NCBI GenBank assembly: GCA_020091685.1
Contig: CM034599.1
Span: 4,806,836-4,870,835, forward strand
Direction: 5' to 3'
DNA from: Lutjanus erythropterus
Taxonomy: Eukaryota; Chordata; Actinopteri; Lutjaniformes; Lutjanidae
DNA length: 64,000 bases
Of the stretch, positions 25,135-35,814 are shown piece by piece; the first letter of the stretch is position 1, and each line of letters opens with the position of its first letter. The notes beneath the pieces are model-generated. The model saw nothing but the letters and a program-made list of their open reading frames with translations, had not been told where the DNA came from and did no database searches. The position numbers and the translations under genes are program-made.

Positions 25135-26936
25135 ATGGCGGCTGTCTCTTTGCGAAACTCTGCGTCCTCGCTGTTGTTATGCAGTAGAAGGTTATTCAGC
25201 CCTCAGCTGAATGCTCTCTGTTCATATCACAAAAAGGTAACACATTCATAATGTTTTCAAACTGTTAATTTATAATTGTAACATGTCACCTGAGTTTTAT
25301 TTATAGTTAGCACGGTGTGTTGTCTGACAGTAGCCATAGGTGTAGCTAACTTTACCAGGTGTGTTCTATCTTTTTAACACGACTCAAAGCAACAGAGCAT
25401 TAATATATTATCTGTTTTTGACTTCTGTCAAGGTGGTGGACCACTATGAAAACCCAAGAAATGTGGGCTCTTTAGACAAAAACGCCAAGAATGTGGGGAC
25501 TGGATTGGTGGGTGCACCAGCCTGTGGTGATGTGATGAAACTTCAGGTAAGTTGGAGGTCAAGAGCAGGGATTCACTATAGCCAGGCTGACCAGTGTCCC
25601 ACTTCATGTGGGACTGCACAACTTTTTTTATCCTTTCTGCAGGGCAGACACTTTTATAAAATCTGTCTTTAATCCAGTGGCTGTGAGGGAGGCAGGAAAG
25701 TTGATCATTACAGTGTTTAATGTTTTTCCTTTTACTCCCGACAACACACAAGTACAAATATCTATATTTTATACTAATTACTATTTCAAACAGGGTTGTC
25801 ACTTTGTTTTTAATGAATTTTAGGGGAATTGTTGACTGTACTGTACTTTTTCACATTTACTTGAGTAAAGACGTTGAATCAATACTTATCCTTTTTTTTT
25901 TACACAAGTATCTGTACTTCTGCTTAAATGCTAATCTGTGAATGCATTCCTACTGAAACCCAAAGATAATCGACAGACAGATAATGTAATAGCAGCTGTA
26001 AGAACTATCATTTACCACAGTGTGCAGCTCAGCAGACTGTCGTAACCTGTATAACCTGCATAATCTGTGTGCTGCTGAATCAACCAGAGGGCAAAACATA
26101 CAGATGTTATGAGCTAAGAGGCAGAAAAGAAATATTTATTTTTGAGCCAGATAGACTATTTCTCGGCGTTAGCAACTTGTTCAACATTGCCTTACTACAC
26201 AAACATAATCTTTGCCCCACATTTTGTTTGTTGTGATTTTTCACCCTAACTACAGCCCAGAACTGCTGCTACTTTCAACTTTCTATTCCTACAGCTAGAT
26301 GTTTGACTCTGTGTTGTTTCCAGATCCAGGTGGACGAAAATGGCAAGATTGTTGATGCAAGATTCAAGACATTTGGCTGTGGTTCAGCCATCGCCTCCAG
26401 TTCTCTTGCAACAGAGTGGGTAAAGGGCAAATCGGTGAGTTGGTATAACACAAATGAAAAAGAACAGAAGAACGGTTGGTGTTACAAATCCTGCTTTTCT
26501 TTGTTGAAGATCTGATAAGTCTTCTGTCATCCTGTAGGTTGATGAAGCTCTCAAGATCAAGAACACAGACATTGCCAAAGAACTCTGCCTTCCACCAGTC
26601 AAGCTGCATTGCTCTAGTAAGTTCAAAGCAATAAAATTAAAAAAGTAAAGCAAGGGTGGTGTTATCATGCACCAGAAAATATAATATACATAAAGATGGA
26701 TGACAGATTAAAGGAAAAATCAAAGTATTTAAGTCAAGTGTTGGTATATAACGATTTTAAATCAGTTTGACGTTACTCAAAAAAATTCTTGAGGTTTTTC
26801 GTACAGTTTGTGTTGCTACAACTTTGACACTCCTTTTCTTTCAGTGCTTGCAGAAGATGCCATAAAAGCAGCGCTGTCAGACTACAGACTCAAACAACAG
26901 GACAAGAAGGAAGAAAAAGTAAAAGCCACTAGTTAA
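25135..26936 (+). CDS. iscu: Iron-sulfur cluster assembly scaffold ISCU, mitochondrial
   Basis: Five exons, 25135-25236, 25433-25546, 26324-26434, 26538-26616 and 26845-26936, all GT-AG and in phase, encode 165 residues (human 167). Residues 1-34 form an arginine/serine-rich, acid-free mitochondrial targeting peptide ending CSYHKK. The mature scaffold starts VVDHYENPRNVGSLDK. Cluster ligands are all present: Cys65 and Asp67 in APACGD, Cys91 in TFGCGSA, and His133-Cys134 in KLHCS. LPPVK at 127-131 is the binding site for the mtHsp70 chaperone. Known role: it receives sulfur from NFS1-ISD11 and iron/electrons to build [2Fe-2S] clusters for transfer. The gene is transcribed away from sart3. Confidence 0.98.
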
Positions 26937-27580
26937 TCCGCCGTCATTCACTATCCATTCTGGGCCCTGTAATGTTTCACTGCAATGCTGTCAGGAAGAC
27001 TGGTTACTGTAGTTTTACACCTTTTTAAAAAGTCTTCATGGAGAACTGCAATGCTGAGTTGATTAACTGATTAGTTCCTCAAAAGAAAAATAATTGCCAA
27101 ATATTTTGAGGAGCAATTAATCGTCTAAGTCAATTTTCAAGGAAAAATCTCAAACATTTGCAGCTTCTTAAATGACAGGATTTGCTGCATTTCTTTGTAA
27201 TGAGTCTTTGGGTTTTGGACTCTTTGCTGGACAAAATAAGCTAATTTGAAGATGTTGCTTTGGGCTCTGGGAAGGTGTGATGAGCAATTTTTTCAACATT
27301 TTATAGACAAAACGATTAATTGATTAATCGTGAAAATCATCAGCAGATTAATCGATGATGAAAATAACTGTTAGTTGCAGCCCTGTCACCACGTAAAAGG
27401 TTTGTGGGGTTACTTTCTTGAATTGAAGCTAAGATTCCCATTTTATTCAAGTGCCAGGTGTTAATGGTGTTAATTTGTTTTCAAGAAAATATGATCCAAA
27501 ACAGTTTCTTAATTGATGCTGATTTTGGAGTGAGATATTCATGGTGCATAATTTAATAAAACTCTGATCCTCAAAATATA
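26937..27580 (+). other. Probable iscu 3'UTR
   Basis: Extends from the stop to an AATAAA at 27555-27560. A hAT-like element copy occupies about 27046-27385. The transcript end is inferred. Confidence 0.5.
27046..27385. mobile_element. hAT-like miniature element in iscu 3' region
   Basis: The right end TTAGTTGCAGCCCTG and the internal run AATTGATTAATCG with TTTATAGACAAAACG match a very common percomorph non-autonomous element whose ends read CAGGGCTGCAACTAA. A second diverged copy lies at about 40202-40488. The left end is worn, so its border is approximate. Confidence 0.6.
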
Positions 27581-27882
27581 GTTTGGATTATTTTAAGTGG
27601 GGTTATTTGAGGTTCTCGTCAGTAGTTATTGTATTACCTACAGTACAAGCCAGTCGACGAGCCCCCAATTTTGGAAAAGCAGAGAAGACTACCAGCACTA
27701 AGCAACAAAACATATTTTAGCCACATAAATCTATATCAGCTTAAATGTACACTAAATTTAGAATTTTTCTTCATCGATTTACATTGACATTAAACAGCCT
27801 TTTCAGATGGAAACTCGGATTGGGAGTCTTCTGTTGCCTCAATCTGTCAGTTTGTTTGTGGTTCTGTGTGGCTTTGGTGTTT

Positions 27883-28193
27883 TTAATAAGATAGTTTGGA
27901 TTCACTGAAGTCGTAGTGTAAAACAAACAGGTGAAGGCAGCGGTAGACCAGCAACTCCTACGATGTAAAATTACTTATTTCACCCATGGAGTTTGGTTGG
28001 TTTGGAGAGAGCGATATTTGGCTTATATAATGGTGGTTTCCTATTGGAAAAGGTTGTCTCACAGCAAAGAAAAGCAGTGCCTGTGTTCTGTGCTGGTACT
28101 CCTCTCTGCTTCTCCAAACTGCAGCCATCGACTGTACTTAAAACACTCAATATGTACCTCATACAACATCAAATAATGCAAACTATCCCTTAA
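27883..28193. mobile_element. TTAA-ended element, same family as 9537-10256
   Basis: Starts TTAATAAGATAGTTTGGATT and ends AACTATCCCTTAA. Its interior (GGTAGACCAGCAACTC, GAGAGCGATAT, TGCTGGTACTCCTCTCTG, ACCTCATACAACATC) matches the right half of the ficd 3' element. No coding capacity. Confidence 0.75.
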
Positions 28194-28304
28194 CTGACAC
28201 TACTTTGCATCACTTTTCTACACATAATGCAAAGGAGATACATATAAATCAGACACTAAAGGTTGAGGTGTGTTTTTGTTTTGTATATTTTTTGGCATTT
28301 CAGC

Positions 28305-28310
28305 TTTATT
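28305..28310 (-). terminator. Polyadenylation signal of the LRR gene
   Basis: AATAAA on the minus strand (within GCCAAATAAAGC), about 165 bases after the stop codon of the LRR membrane protein gene. Confidence 0.6.
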
Positions 28311-28475
28311 TGGCTTGGTTGTATAAAATCACTGCTCCTTCTTAGAGGATTCAGCATGAAAAAGCAATTAAGTCAACTGTTTAACAAAACATAATACAGA
28401 ATATTGTATGAACCTGTGTGCTTATTGTGAATTAAACAATTAAAAACAAATTTTCAATGTGTGTGAGTGTTGATG

Positions 28476-29837
28476 TCATCCACCAGATCCCACATCAAGC
28501 GGAGCCACCCTCTGTCGGTGCAGGAGCACCTTTTTCAATACGGCCAACACTGCCAGCATTAAGAGAGCCACTAACACACACAACAGAGCGAGCAGAGAGA
28601 TGACCACTGCAGAGTCTTGCTGTGTGTGTGGTCGTGGGTTGGGAGTAGGCCAGGGTGCGTCTCTGTTTGTGGAAAGAAAAGATCGCGTCCCTTCAGCAGA
28701 GGTCGCGTTATTCTGAGGGTAGCGACCTGTGATGTTGTCTCTGCATTTCTGCTCTCCGTCCAGGGGAGAAGTGGTAGTTTTTAAGTGAGGTGGGGCGTCT
28801 GTTCGTGTTTTATTTAAGGACAGACACTCCTCATAGGTGAGGGTCTCAAGAGAGTAGTGTTCAGGCAATAGACGGGTCTTTGGAGCATCTTTGGAAAGGA
28901 GTCCAACAGTGGTCTCTTGTGATAAGTTTCCCAAATACTTTTCAAAAGAGCTTGGTCCTGTGTCTTTCACGTTGAGGTCCAGCTGGTGCATCCTCTCATC
29001 CGGCTTCAGGACATGAGGACAGATCGCCATGACCGAGAGGTTCAGAAGCAGACGGTGAGCGAGATGGACTGGCTCGGAGCAGACCAGGTCTGTGGCCATC
29101 TTCAGCCTGCCGCTCAGGAGCCAGCGGTACAAATACAAGATGTCACACTCACACACCCATAGGTTGTTGTTGAGGTCCACAGATCTGAGGCGTGGCAGGC
29201 CGTCAAATGCGCTCTCTGGGACCGAACGTAGGCAGTTGCTGTTAATCTTCAGGACTTGCAGGTTGACCAGGGCTGAGAGCGACGGCAGGTCCAGGACGGA
29301 GATGCAGTTAGCTGAGAGGTCTAAATGTGTCAGTGATGGAGGGAGATTCAGAGGGAGGCTTGTGAGCTTGTTCCCCTTCAGTGTCAGGACCTGCAGCTTG
29401 TTCAGACCCTGCAGCGCCCCAGGTTGGATGGCACGGATGCGGTTGTCCTCCAGATCCAGGCGAGTGAGGTTCCCCAGTTGGCGCAGGGCGCCAGAGGTGA
29501 TGTAAGTGATGCGGTTTTCTTGCAGCAGCAGGGACTCCAAGCTGGGGGGCAGGCCGCGGGGGAAGCGGCCGAGCAGGTTGTGACTGAGGCTCAGCTCCTG
29601 TAGGCCGGAGAAAGGCCGCAGCAGGTGGTCCACATTACACAGCTGGTTTCTGGCCACGGACAGAGCCGAGGTGCTGAGAGGGACAGAGCGAGGGAGTGAC
29701 CGGAGACCCAGGGACTCACACAAAACCAGAAACCCTGGGCGAGGACAGCAGCAGCCAGGAGGACAGGGAGACGTGATAAGGGAGGCCAGAGGACAGATGC
29801 AGAGAATCAGTAGGACACCACATCTGCACCAAAGCAT
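28476..29837 (-). CDS. Leucine-rich repeat type I membrane protein, unnamed
   Basis: A single open exon of 453 residues. Residues 1-23 look like a signal peptide. A cysteine-capped LRR N-terminal flank follows (C25-x3-C29-x-C31-x8-C40), then about seven leucine-rich repeats (57-225; LTRLDLEDNRI, LTHLDLSANCI and LRSVDLNNNL), and a C-terminal flank (226-273: NNLWVCECD, LVCSEP, AICP). A stalk of about 135 residues carries several N-glycosylation sequons (N304, N342, N368, N377). One membrane helix lies at 410-435, and the cytoplasmic tail is about 18 residues. An acceptor-like CTCCACAG ends at 29844, so a 5' non-coding exon is likely. The layout fits cell-surface adhesion or receptor LRR proteins, but I do not recognise the member. 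No homologue is expected at this place in the mammalian gene order. Confidence 0.85.
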   Translation of the reverse strand: MLWCRCGVLLILCICPLASLITSPCPPGCCCPRPGFLVLCESLGLRSLPRSVPLSTSALSVARNQLCNVDHLLRPFSGLQELSLSHNLLGRFPRGLPPSLESLLLQENRITYITSGALRQLGNLTRLDLEDNRIRAIQPGALQGLNKLQVLTLKGNKLTSLPLNLPPSLTHLDLSANCISVLDLPSLSALVNLQVLKINSNCLRSVPESAFDGLPRLRSVDLNNNLWVCECDILYLYRWLLSGRLKMATDLVCSEPVHLAHRLLLNLSVMAICPHVLKPDERMHQLDLNVKDTGPSSFEKYLGNLSQETTVGLLSKDAPKTRLLPEHYSLETLTYEECLSLNKTRTDAPPHLKTTTSPLDGEQKCRDNITGRYPQNNATSAEGTRSFLSTNRDAPWPTPNPRPHTQQDSAVVISLLALLCVLVALLMLAVLAVLKKVLLHRQRVAPLDVGSGG

Positions 29838-29844
29838 GACTCAC

Positions 29845-32210
29845 TGTGGAGACATGATGAGAGACGAACACATGAGACACAGACAGAGCAAATGGTATCA
29901 GGAAGCATGCTCAGGCCTCAGTTATTACCACTTTAAAATGAAGCACTTCTAAATCTAAATCTAAATCTTCTAAAGCTCAATCGGACTTAGATCTGGGGAA
30001 TTCAGAGTCCAAGTCAACAACTTGTCAACACCAGGCTAGCTTCTTCCATTACTCCACGATCCAGCTCTGATGCTCATGTGCCCATTGTAGGTGCTTTTGG
30101 CACCAGACAGGGGTCAGTATGGGCTCTCTGACTGGTCTGTGGTTACGCACCCCCATGCACAGCAAGCTGTGATGCACGGTGTGTTCTGACACCTCTCTAT
30201 CATAGCCAACATGAACTTTTTCAACAGTAGGGCTAGCCTTCACTCCAGTTCACCAGCTGTCCTTCCTTGTGCCACTTCTGGTATGTACCAACCTCTGCAT
30301 ACCAGAGGTTGGAACACCCCACAAGACCGGCTGTTTTGGCGACGCTCTGACCAGTCTAACCATCACAATTTGGCTCTCGTCAAAGCCGCTCAGATCCTCA
30401 CGCTTGCCCATTTTTCCTGCTTCCAACACATCAACTCAAAGAACTGTTGCCCAATATATCCCACCATTTGCCCTTGCGATGAGATGTTACTCACTTTCCC
30501 TGTCATTTTACTTTTGTGACTCACCTGCCAAAAAGAAAACCTTCTCATCACTGAATGATTTATTAACCACCATTAAAGCAATTGAAATGGTTATCTCTTA
30601 GATAAATAAAGGCCCATGCACTCACCATTTTCCTATTCCTGTATGATCTGCTCCTCGGAGGAGATGGGCAGGCTTCTCATGGTCCTTAGGCGATCTAAAG
30701 ATGTAACCACTGATGCTGCTGTTGAGAATTCCAGGCAGATGCTCATCAAAGTTTAACGACAGCCTTAAGGTGCTGTATTACCTATTCTGGATCCTCTTCA
30801 CCATTCACATTCAATCAGAAGTCCTATTGTTGGTCAGCGGCACAAGCAGACAGTGAAAAGGGTCTAAATACATGAAGAACTTCAGCAAGAGATATTGCGC
30901 AAAAAAAAAGAATCAAAAAGAAGAGGAAAGAAACAGCACGGGTGTCCTGAATATTCCCTTATCTGAGGTTACCAAAGGTCAGAGCTCCTAAAACTCAAAC
31001 AGGCAGTGAATCTATCGAACAGGCCGCCTGACAGAGAGCGTTGCTAGGTGGTTCTGTGGCCGTGTGTCTTCCCGTCACCTGGTGGGAAGAGTGAAAGTAA
31101 AGGGGTAGTATTTTCTCGAATTATTTAGCACCTCGTTGACAAAAGAGCAGGGAATCTGACCCTGGTGCGAGGCTCTGTCAGGGCTCACGTTTCAGCCGCC
31201 ACAGGGAGACATTTGCCTTTTGAGCTGCTGTGCTGTCATCTCTGATGTTTGATCTTTGGCAAATTGACCCTCTTATCATTCAGATCAGTCTTTTTTTACT
31301 CAAAAGTTGTTTTTTTGCTTCAGCCACATCACTAATATTTAATCAGTTTAACAGGTTTATTTATGAAGAATTTAACAATAGATTTCCATGTGGTTAAAGT
31401 GTATCTTCTATCAAGATGAAAAAAGAGATACCTAACTGATAAATCAATACCTTTTCCGTTCACAGGAGGGCAGTATTTCATTACTCGTTCAAAATATTAA
31501 ATATAAAAGTTACTTGACTTTTTGTCCACTGGAACCAGACCTGTTGAACTGGTGGCTGAATCCTGCCCTTCAACATTCAACATAATTGGGATTTTTCATC
31601 AATTACTGGTGTAAAAAAAAGTATAAAGAAATAATTTATTCAAATGAGAGAGAGACTATTGTCTATTGTTAAGCACAGACACACTTATTTTATTAAAAAG
31701 TTTTATCTCATGCCATTTAAGCATGAATGTAAAAAGATTTGAAATGCATAATTTTATGTATTAAAACAACTTCCAATCTAGGAATAAAAAGAAGGTGTAT
31801 TGTTTTTTACCTTTACTGTACATAATGTTTCTTTTCTGATTGTGAAAACTAATAGAATTGAGGAAAGAAAAGTGCATTGTTTTGCACATTTAAATTCCTT
31901 TACAGGTCAGGCTTTTGTTTTCAAATCTGGCCTCTCTTACAAACGTAATTGTATAGGCCTGACTGGAACAAATCAGTGTCTCCAAGATTTGCAGAGACAA
32001 CACACAAGCTCTTGTTTTGGAGCAAAGGGCTCTGTATGTATCTGGTTTACAGCTGTTGAAATATTTAAACAATCTTGTACAGTAGCCAGTGAAGGACAAA
32101 AGGGGGCTCTCGTCATCTGCAGGCTCTGATGCCTTCTGCAGTCCTCTGTTTGGGTGCGACGGCGCCGGCTGCCTCACCAAGGCCAGTAACAAAAAAAAAC
32201 TGAAGTGGCA
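29845..32210. other. Intergenic stretch upstream of the LRR gene
   Basis: Apart from the Tc1 relic this holds AT-rich sequence and repeat fragments. I see no further gene. Confidence 0.5.
30050..30411 (-). pseudogene. Truncated Tc1-like transposase relic
   Basis: On the minus strand a start near 30411 reads MGKREDLSGFDESQIVM, the usual opening of a fish Tc1-type transposase. After a frame break, 30049-30190 reads VSEHTVHHSLLCMG and RPVREPILTPV, the second helix-turn-helix and linker. Reading ends at a stop before any DDE catalytic residue. The relic is frameshifted and lacks the catalytic domain. Confidence 0.8.
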
Positions 32211-32340
32211 TTAAAAGGATAGTTATGATTTTTTAAAAGTGGTTCTGTATGAGGTACTTATCTATAGTCTGTGTATTACTGACAGTAGATGGTGGACGGC
32301 ATGTCGACAGTTTGGTGAAGCAGAAAGGAGAACCTGCACA
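32211..32340. mobile_element. Truncated copy of the TTAA-ended element
   Basis: Begins TTAAAAGGATAGTTATGATT and continues TGTATGAGGTACTTATC and GACAGTTTGGTGAAGCAG, matching the reverse complement of the right end of the copy at 27883-28193. The other end is missing. A second fragment, ending CTTCAAATAATCCCTTTAA, lies at about 33407-33508. Confidence 0.6.
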
Positions 32341-32561
32341 GAGGCTGAGAAATACGCTGCTGAGGACAGGATCAGCAGTTACACTGTATGTATTGTAATT
32401 ATTCTAACTTTAAAAAAGGTGGCAGTGAAGGTAATTTTGTAATGACTAAAAACAAATAAACGTATGTAGTCGAATAAACCCGATCAGTTCAGTTGTATTT
32501 GAGAAAAGCTTCAATAAGCTTAAGATGTTAAGTTTGATGTTCTGCATTTTGTGCAAAGAAC

Positions 32562-33164
32562 TTAAAGGGATAGTACACCCAAAAATTAAAATTCAGTCAT
32601 TATCTGCTCACCCATCCTGCTGACTGAGGGTCGGGTTTATTTTGTTAGTCCGTAAAACTCTGCTGGAGTTTCACAGGAAAACAGAATCTCCCAAACGATG
32701 GGCATAAATGGTGGCCAGTTTTAAAATGAAAAATACAACTGGAAAAAAAGAAAATGCCTCCATTCTGCTCGTCTGATGTAATCCAAGTCTCCTAAAGTCC
32801 CAACATGCCATTTACACACTGTCACACCACACACACCCAGTTCAGACAGTGTGCATGTGAACGTGGCTCCAAACTGAAGATCTACAGTGCAGCTTCAGGC
32901 TAAAAACATGGTGTAACATTTTTTTCAGTCAATTTAGCATTTTGCGGCTTTAGGAGACTTGGATTACTTGGACTTGGATTTTTTTTTCATGTTTGAACAC
33001 TGGTCACCATTCACTTCCATTGTTTGGGAGATTCTGCAGCACTGTTTTCCTGTTAAACTCCAGCAGTGTTGTGCAGACTAACAAAATAAACCTGACTCTC
33101 AGTCAGCATGAAGATGAGTAGATAATGACTGAATTTTCATTTTTTGGGTGAACTGTCCCTTTAA
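32562..33164. mobile_element. TTAA-ended long foldback element, Angel-like, full length
   Basis: The left end reads TTAAAGGGATAGTACACCCA and the right end, reverse complemented, TTAAAGGGACAGTTCACCCA. Both are followed by ATTCAGTCATTATCT. The arms mirror each other far inward: CTGCTGGAGTTTCACAGGAA at the left against CTGCTGGAGTTTAACAGGAA from the right. The 603-base element can fold into one long hairpin with a short loop. It is non-coding. Confidence 0.8.
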
Positions 33165-33885
33165 GCTTCAGCTGATCCCACTGCTCCCAGTAAAATTATT
33201 AAATCTTACATGTCATGGTGTTGGGACTGAATAACCTTCATCGTGGTTCTCGGTGTTTTCATCACTGTGAAAACAAACAACCATGACTTACCTTAAAATG
33301 TATCAGAGACACACAGCAAGTTTCCATCATTTGTTTTCTTCAAACTATAAAAAGAAGGGTCACACAAAGCATGCTGGGAAGGCTGCTTAAGGCTGTACAT
33401 ACCTTAGTTTCCATGCTGGTTTCTCCAAACTGGGTGCGTGCCGACTGGCGTCTGTTGTAAGTAATACAAACAACTTCATACAACCCCTCTTCAAATAATC
33501 CCTTTAAAGTGTTGTGCACATTTTAGACGTGAAATGTTAAGTTAGAAGACAGCTTATGTCTCCAAAGAGCAGATATAACACATCTGACATTTGGGTAATT
33601 ACCTTAAAAATAGTTACCCATGATTCTTGAGTGGACGCAGCTCAAAATTACAGATTCCTGAGTTGAACATAATGTGCACGTACTGAAGCGAGCATCCTCT
33701 TTTTAGACCGTCCTCGCCTTTTCTAATCTTAGGTTTCTTCAGGGCTGTAGTTTGTCTTTCTGCATGAAAGTTTTCCCCTGTTTTTCATTTTCAATAATGA
33801 CAGAAACGCTGTTCGTTATCAACAATTTTATTCGACATGAGCAAAACAACATGGTCATTTTGTAAACAATAAAACTGTCACTTAC

Positions 33886-34104
33886 AGAGGAAGCATCAGT
33901 CTGGAAACATCTGAGGAAAACAGTCTGAGGTTCGGCGGAGAGGAGTGTTTAAACACGACAAACGTCTGGCCCATAAATCGGACAAACTCAACATCACACA
34001 TTTGGTTTAGACGCTCAGAGTCTTTAACTTGAGGAAGAGGACAGTCAGTTGGAGAGTTTTTACTGATTATCTTCTCCTTTAGCCACCATGAATCAAAGTT
34101 AAAC
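33886..34104 (-). other. Candidate orphan exon of unknown gene
   Basis: The minus strand shows a pyrimidine-poor but usable acceptor (TTTAATAG, ending 34105), then a 219-base open frame with phase 2 at both ends, then a perfect GTAAGT donor at 33880-33885. The peptide includes FNFDSWWLKEKIISKN and VRFMGQTFVVFKHS, and I do not recognise it. There is no ATG at its head, so it is not a free-standing gene. If the donor is not used, it would end MLPL-stop with AATAAA at 33827-33832, a possible terminal exon. It may equally be chance. Confidence 0.3.
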
Positions 34105-35814
34105 CTATTAAACCACAAAAACAGGCCAATGAACTCTCCCTGTACTCAAGTTTTTGACTCATTACAACTTATTACATTAAAACAAAACCCATAATTTATC
34201 TTATATAAGTATTACTTATTAAAAAAAAAAATAAAACCCTGATTCACAAAGTTTGAAATGCTTGGAAGTTGAAGGCAGATCAGAATTATCAACCAAATAA
34301 ATATGCAGACGGTTACATCGTGTTACACAGAGTTCATCTGGTGTAAAACTTTGTGAATTAGGGTTCTCAAGGCAGGACACTACAGGCGAACAGGGTAAAA
34401 ATTTAAAGAAAGATATCACTATAAATTTTCAGCAGCTGATAACATTAAGTGTTTTTTATAATACAAGTTTTCTAAAATGTTATGTTTAAGCAAATGACAC
34501 ATTATCTAATTAAAGATGCACTAATTTGTATACATTTTGAGAATACTGGATAAAGCTAGAGTTCACAATTTTTGTTTCTTTTTTGTTGATGTATCAGAGT
34601 CAAAGGTTTTTACAGAGGGAACTTATGGATATCACTCCATAAATCAGAAAATACCATCATCAGCCTTAAAAAAAAACAAAACAATTCTCATCATTTTAAA
34701 GAATGAAATGTTATATAAATCAGGCTATGACTGATATATGAACAAACCCCTCTGTAAAAACATTCAGAATACTGGAAAGTTTGGTATGTGTACGTGCTAC
34801 TGAAGTGATTTCTGGCAATTCTGAAATATGACGAGGTCCAAATATTTCGCTAATAAGTAGGAAACTTAAATTAAGATAATTGTTTTTTGTATTACAGGTT
34901 TTCTGAAATGTTATGCATATGATGCATTATCTAATTAAATATTAAATATATAATAAATAAAACACTTTGGACATTTTCTTTCTGAAAGAAGACGTGTTAT
35001 GGAAGATCTCAAACCTCAGAATTTACCAGTGTATGAAAAACCAATGCTTTTGCCTGTAGTGTCTTGTCTTAAAGTAAAATACAACATGATATGACATAAA
35101 ATAACATTATGCAAACAAAATTAAGTAAATATGACTAAATATAAAGAGAATGTTTTGTTACTTATCTAACAAATCAAGTTTACTGGCACTTCACTTTGCT
35201 TTATTTACAGCAGCAAAGACTTTGTTTTAAATATCGTGGTACAACAGGACAAACTGTGGAGATTCCTCTGTCCTGGCAGGTGTAAGATGTAATACATCTC
35301 TGTATCAAAAACACTTGAATAATTGTTATTTTTCTTATCTATATCTGGAAAGCATGGAGAATTACAGGCTGCACATTATTCTTCATGTCTTTCTCTTAAA
35401 AAAAAACAAAAAAACTCATCCATTAGAAAAACTTTTATTTCACTGTTTCAAGTGATGCTGCTTCATGATGTTAGACTGACTGACCACTGCCAGACTGACG
35501 TCTTTGCAGCACGTGAGGACAAACAGGCCTCTGAGCCACTTTTAATTTGAAAGGCTGCAGCATTCAAATAAATTAGCCTGATATTTTTCCAAGTTTATCA
35601 AGTGTTGGCTTTTTAAATCTTTGTATGAATCCTAAACTTTGAGGTGCAACATTTATGGACACGATTTATGCAGCAACACAAATGTTTCTAGTCACATATC
35701 ATCACATAGCTTTTCACAACCTCTCATTTATATTTTACTTTACACACGAGGTGAACGTTCATATTTTCATGGATGTTAAGATTTAACTGTACATGATGGA
35801 TGTTTTCTCGTATA
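34105..35814. other. AT-rich intergenic stretch
   Basis: No gene or intact element seen. Short poly-A/T runs and a repeated GTTTTCTGAAATGTTATG phrase (about 34468 and 34896) suggest an old local duplication. Confidence 0.5.

Noticed and set aside
29092-29505. 137-codon plus-strand frame
   Set aside because: Antisense of the LRR coding exon, with arginine/serine-rich composition from the reversed leucine codons.
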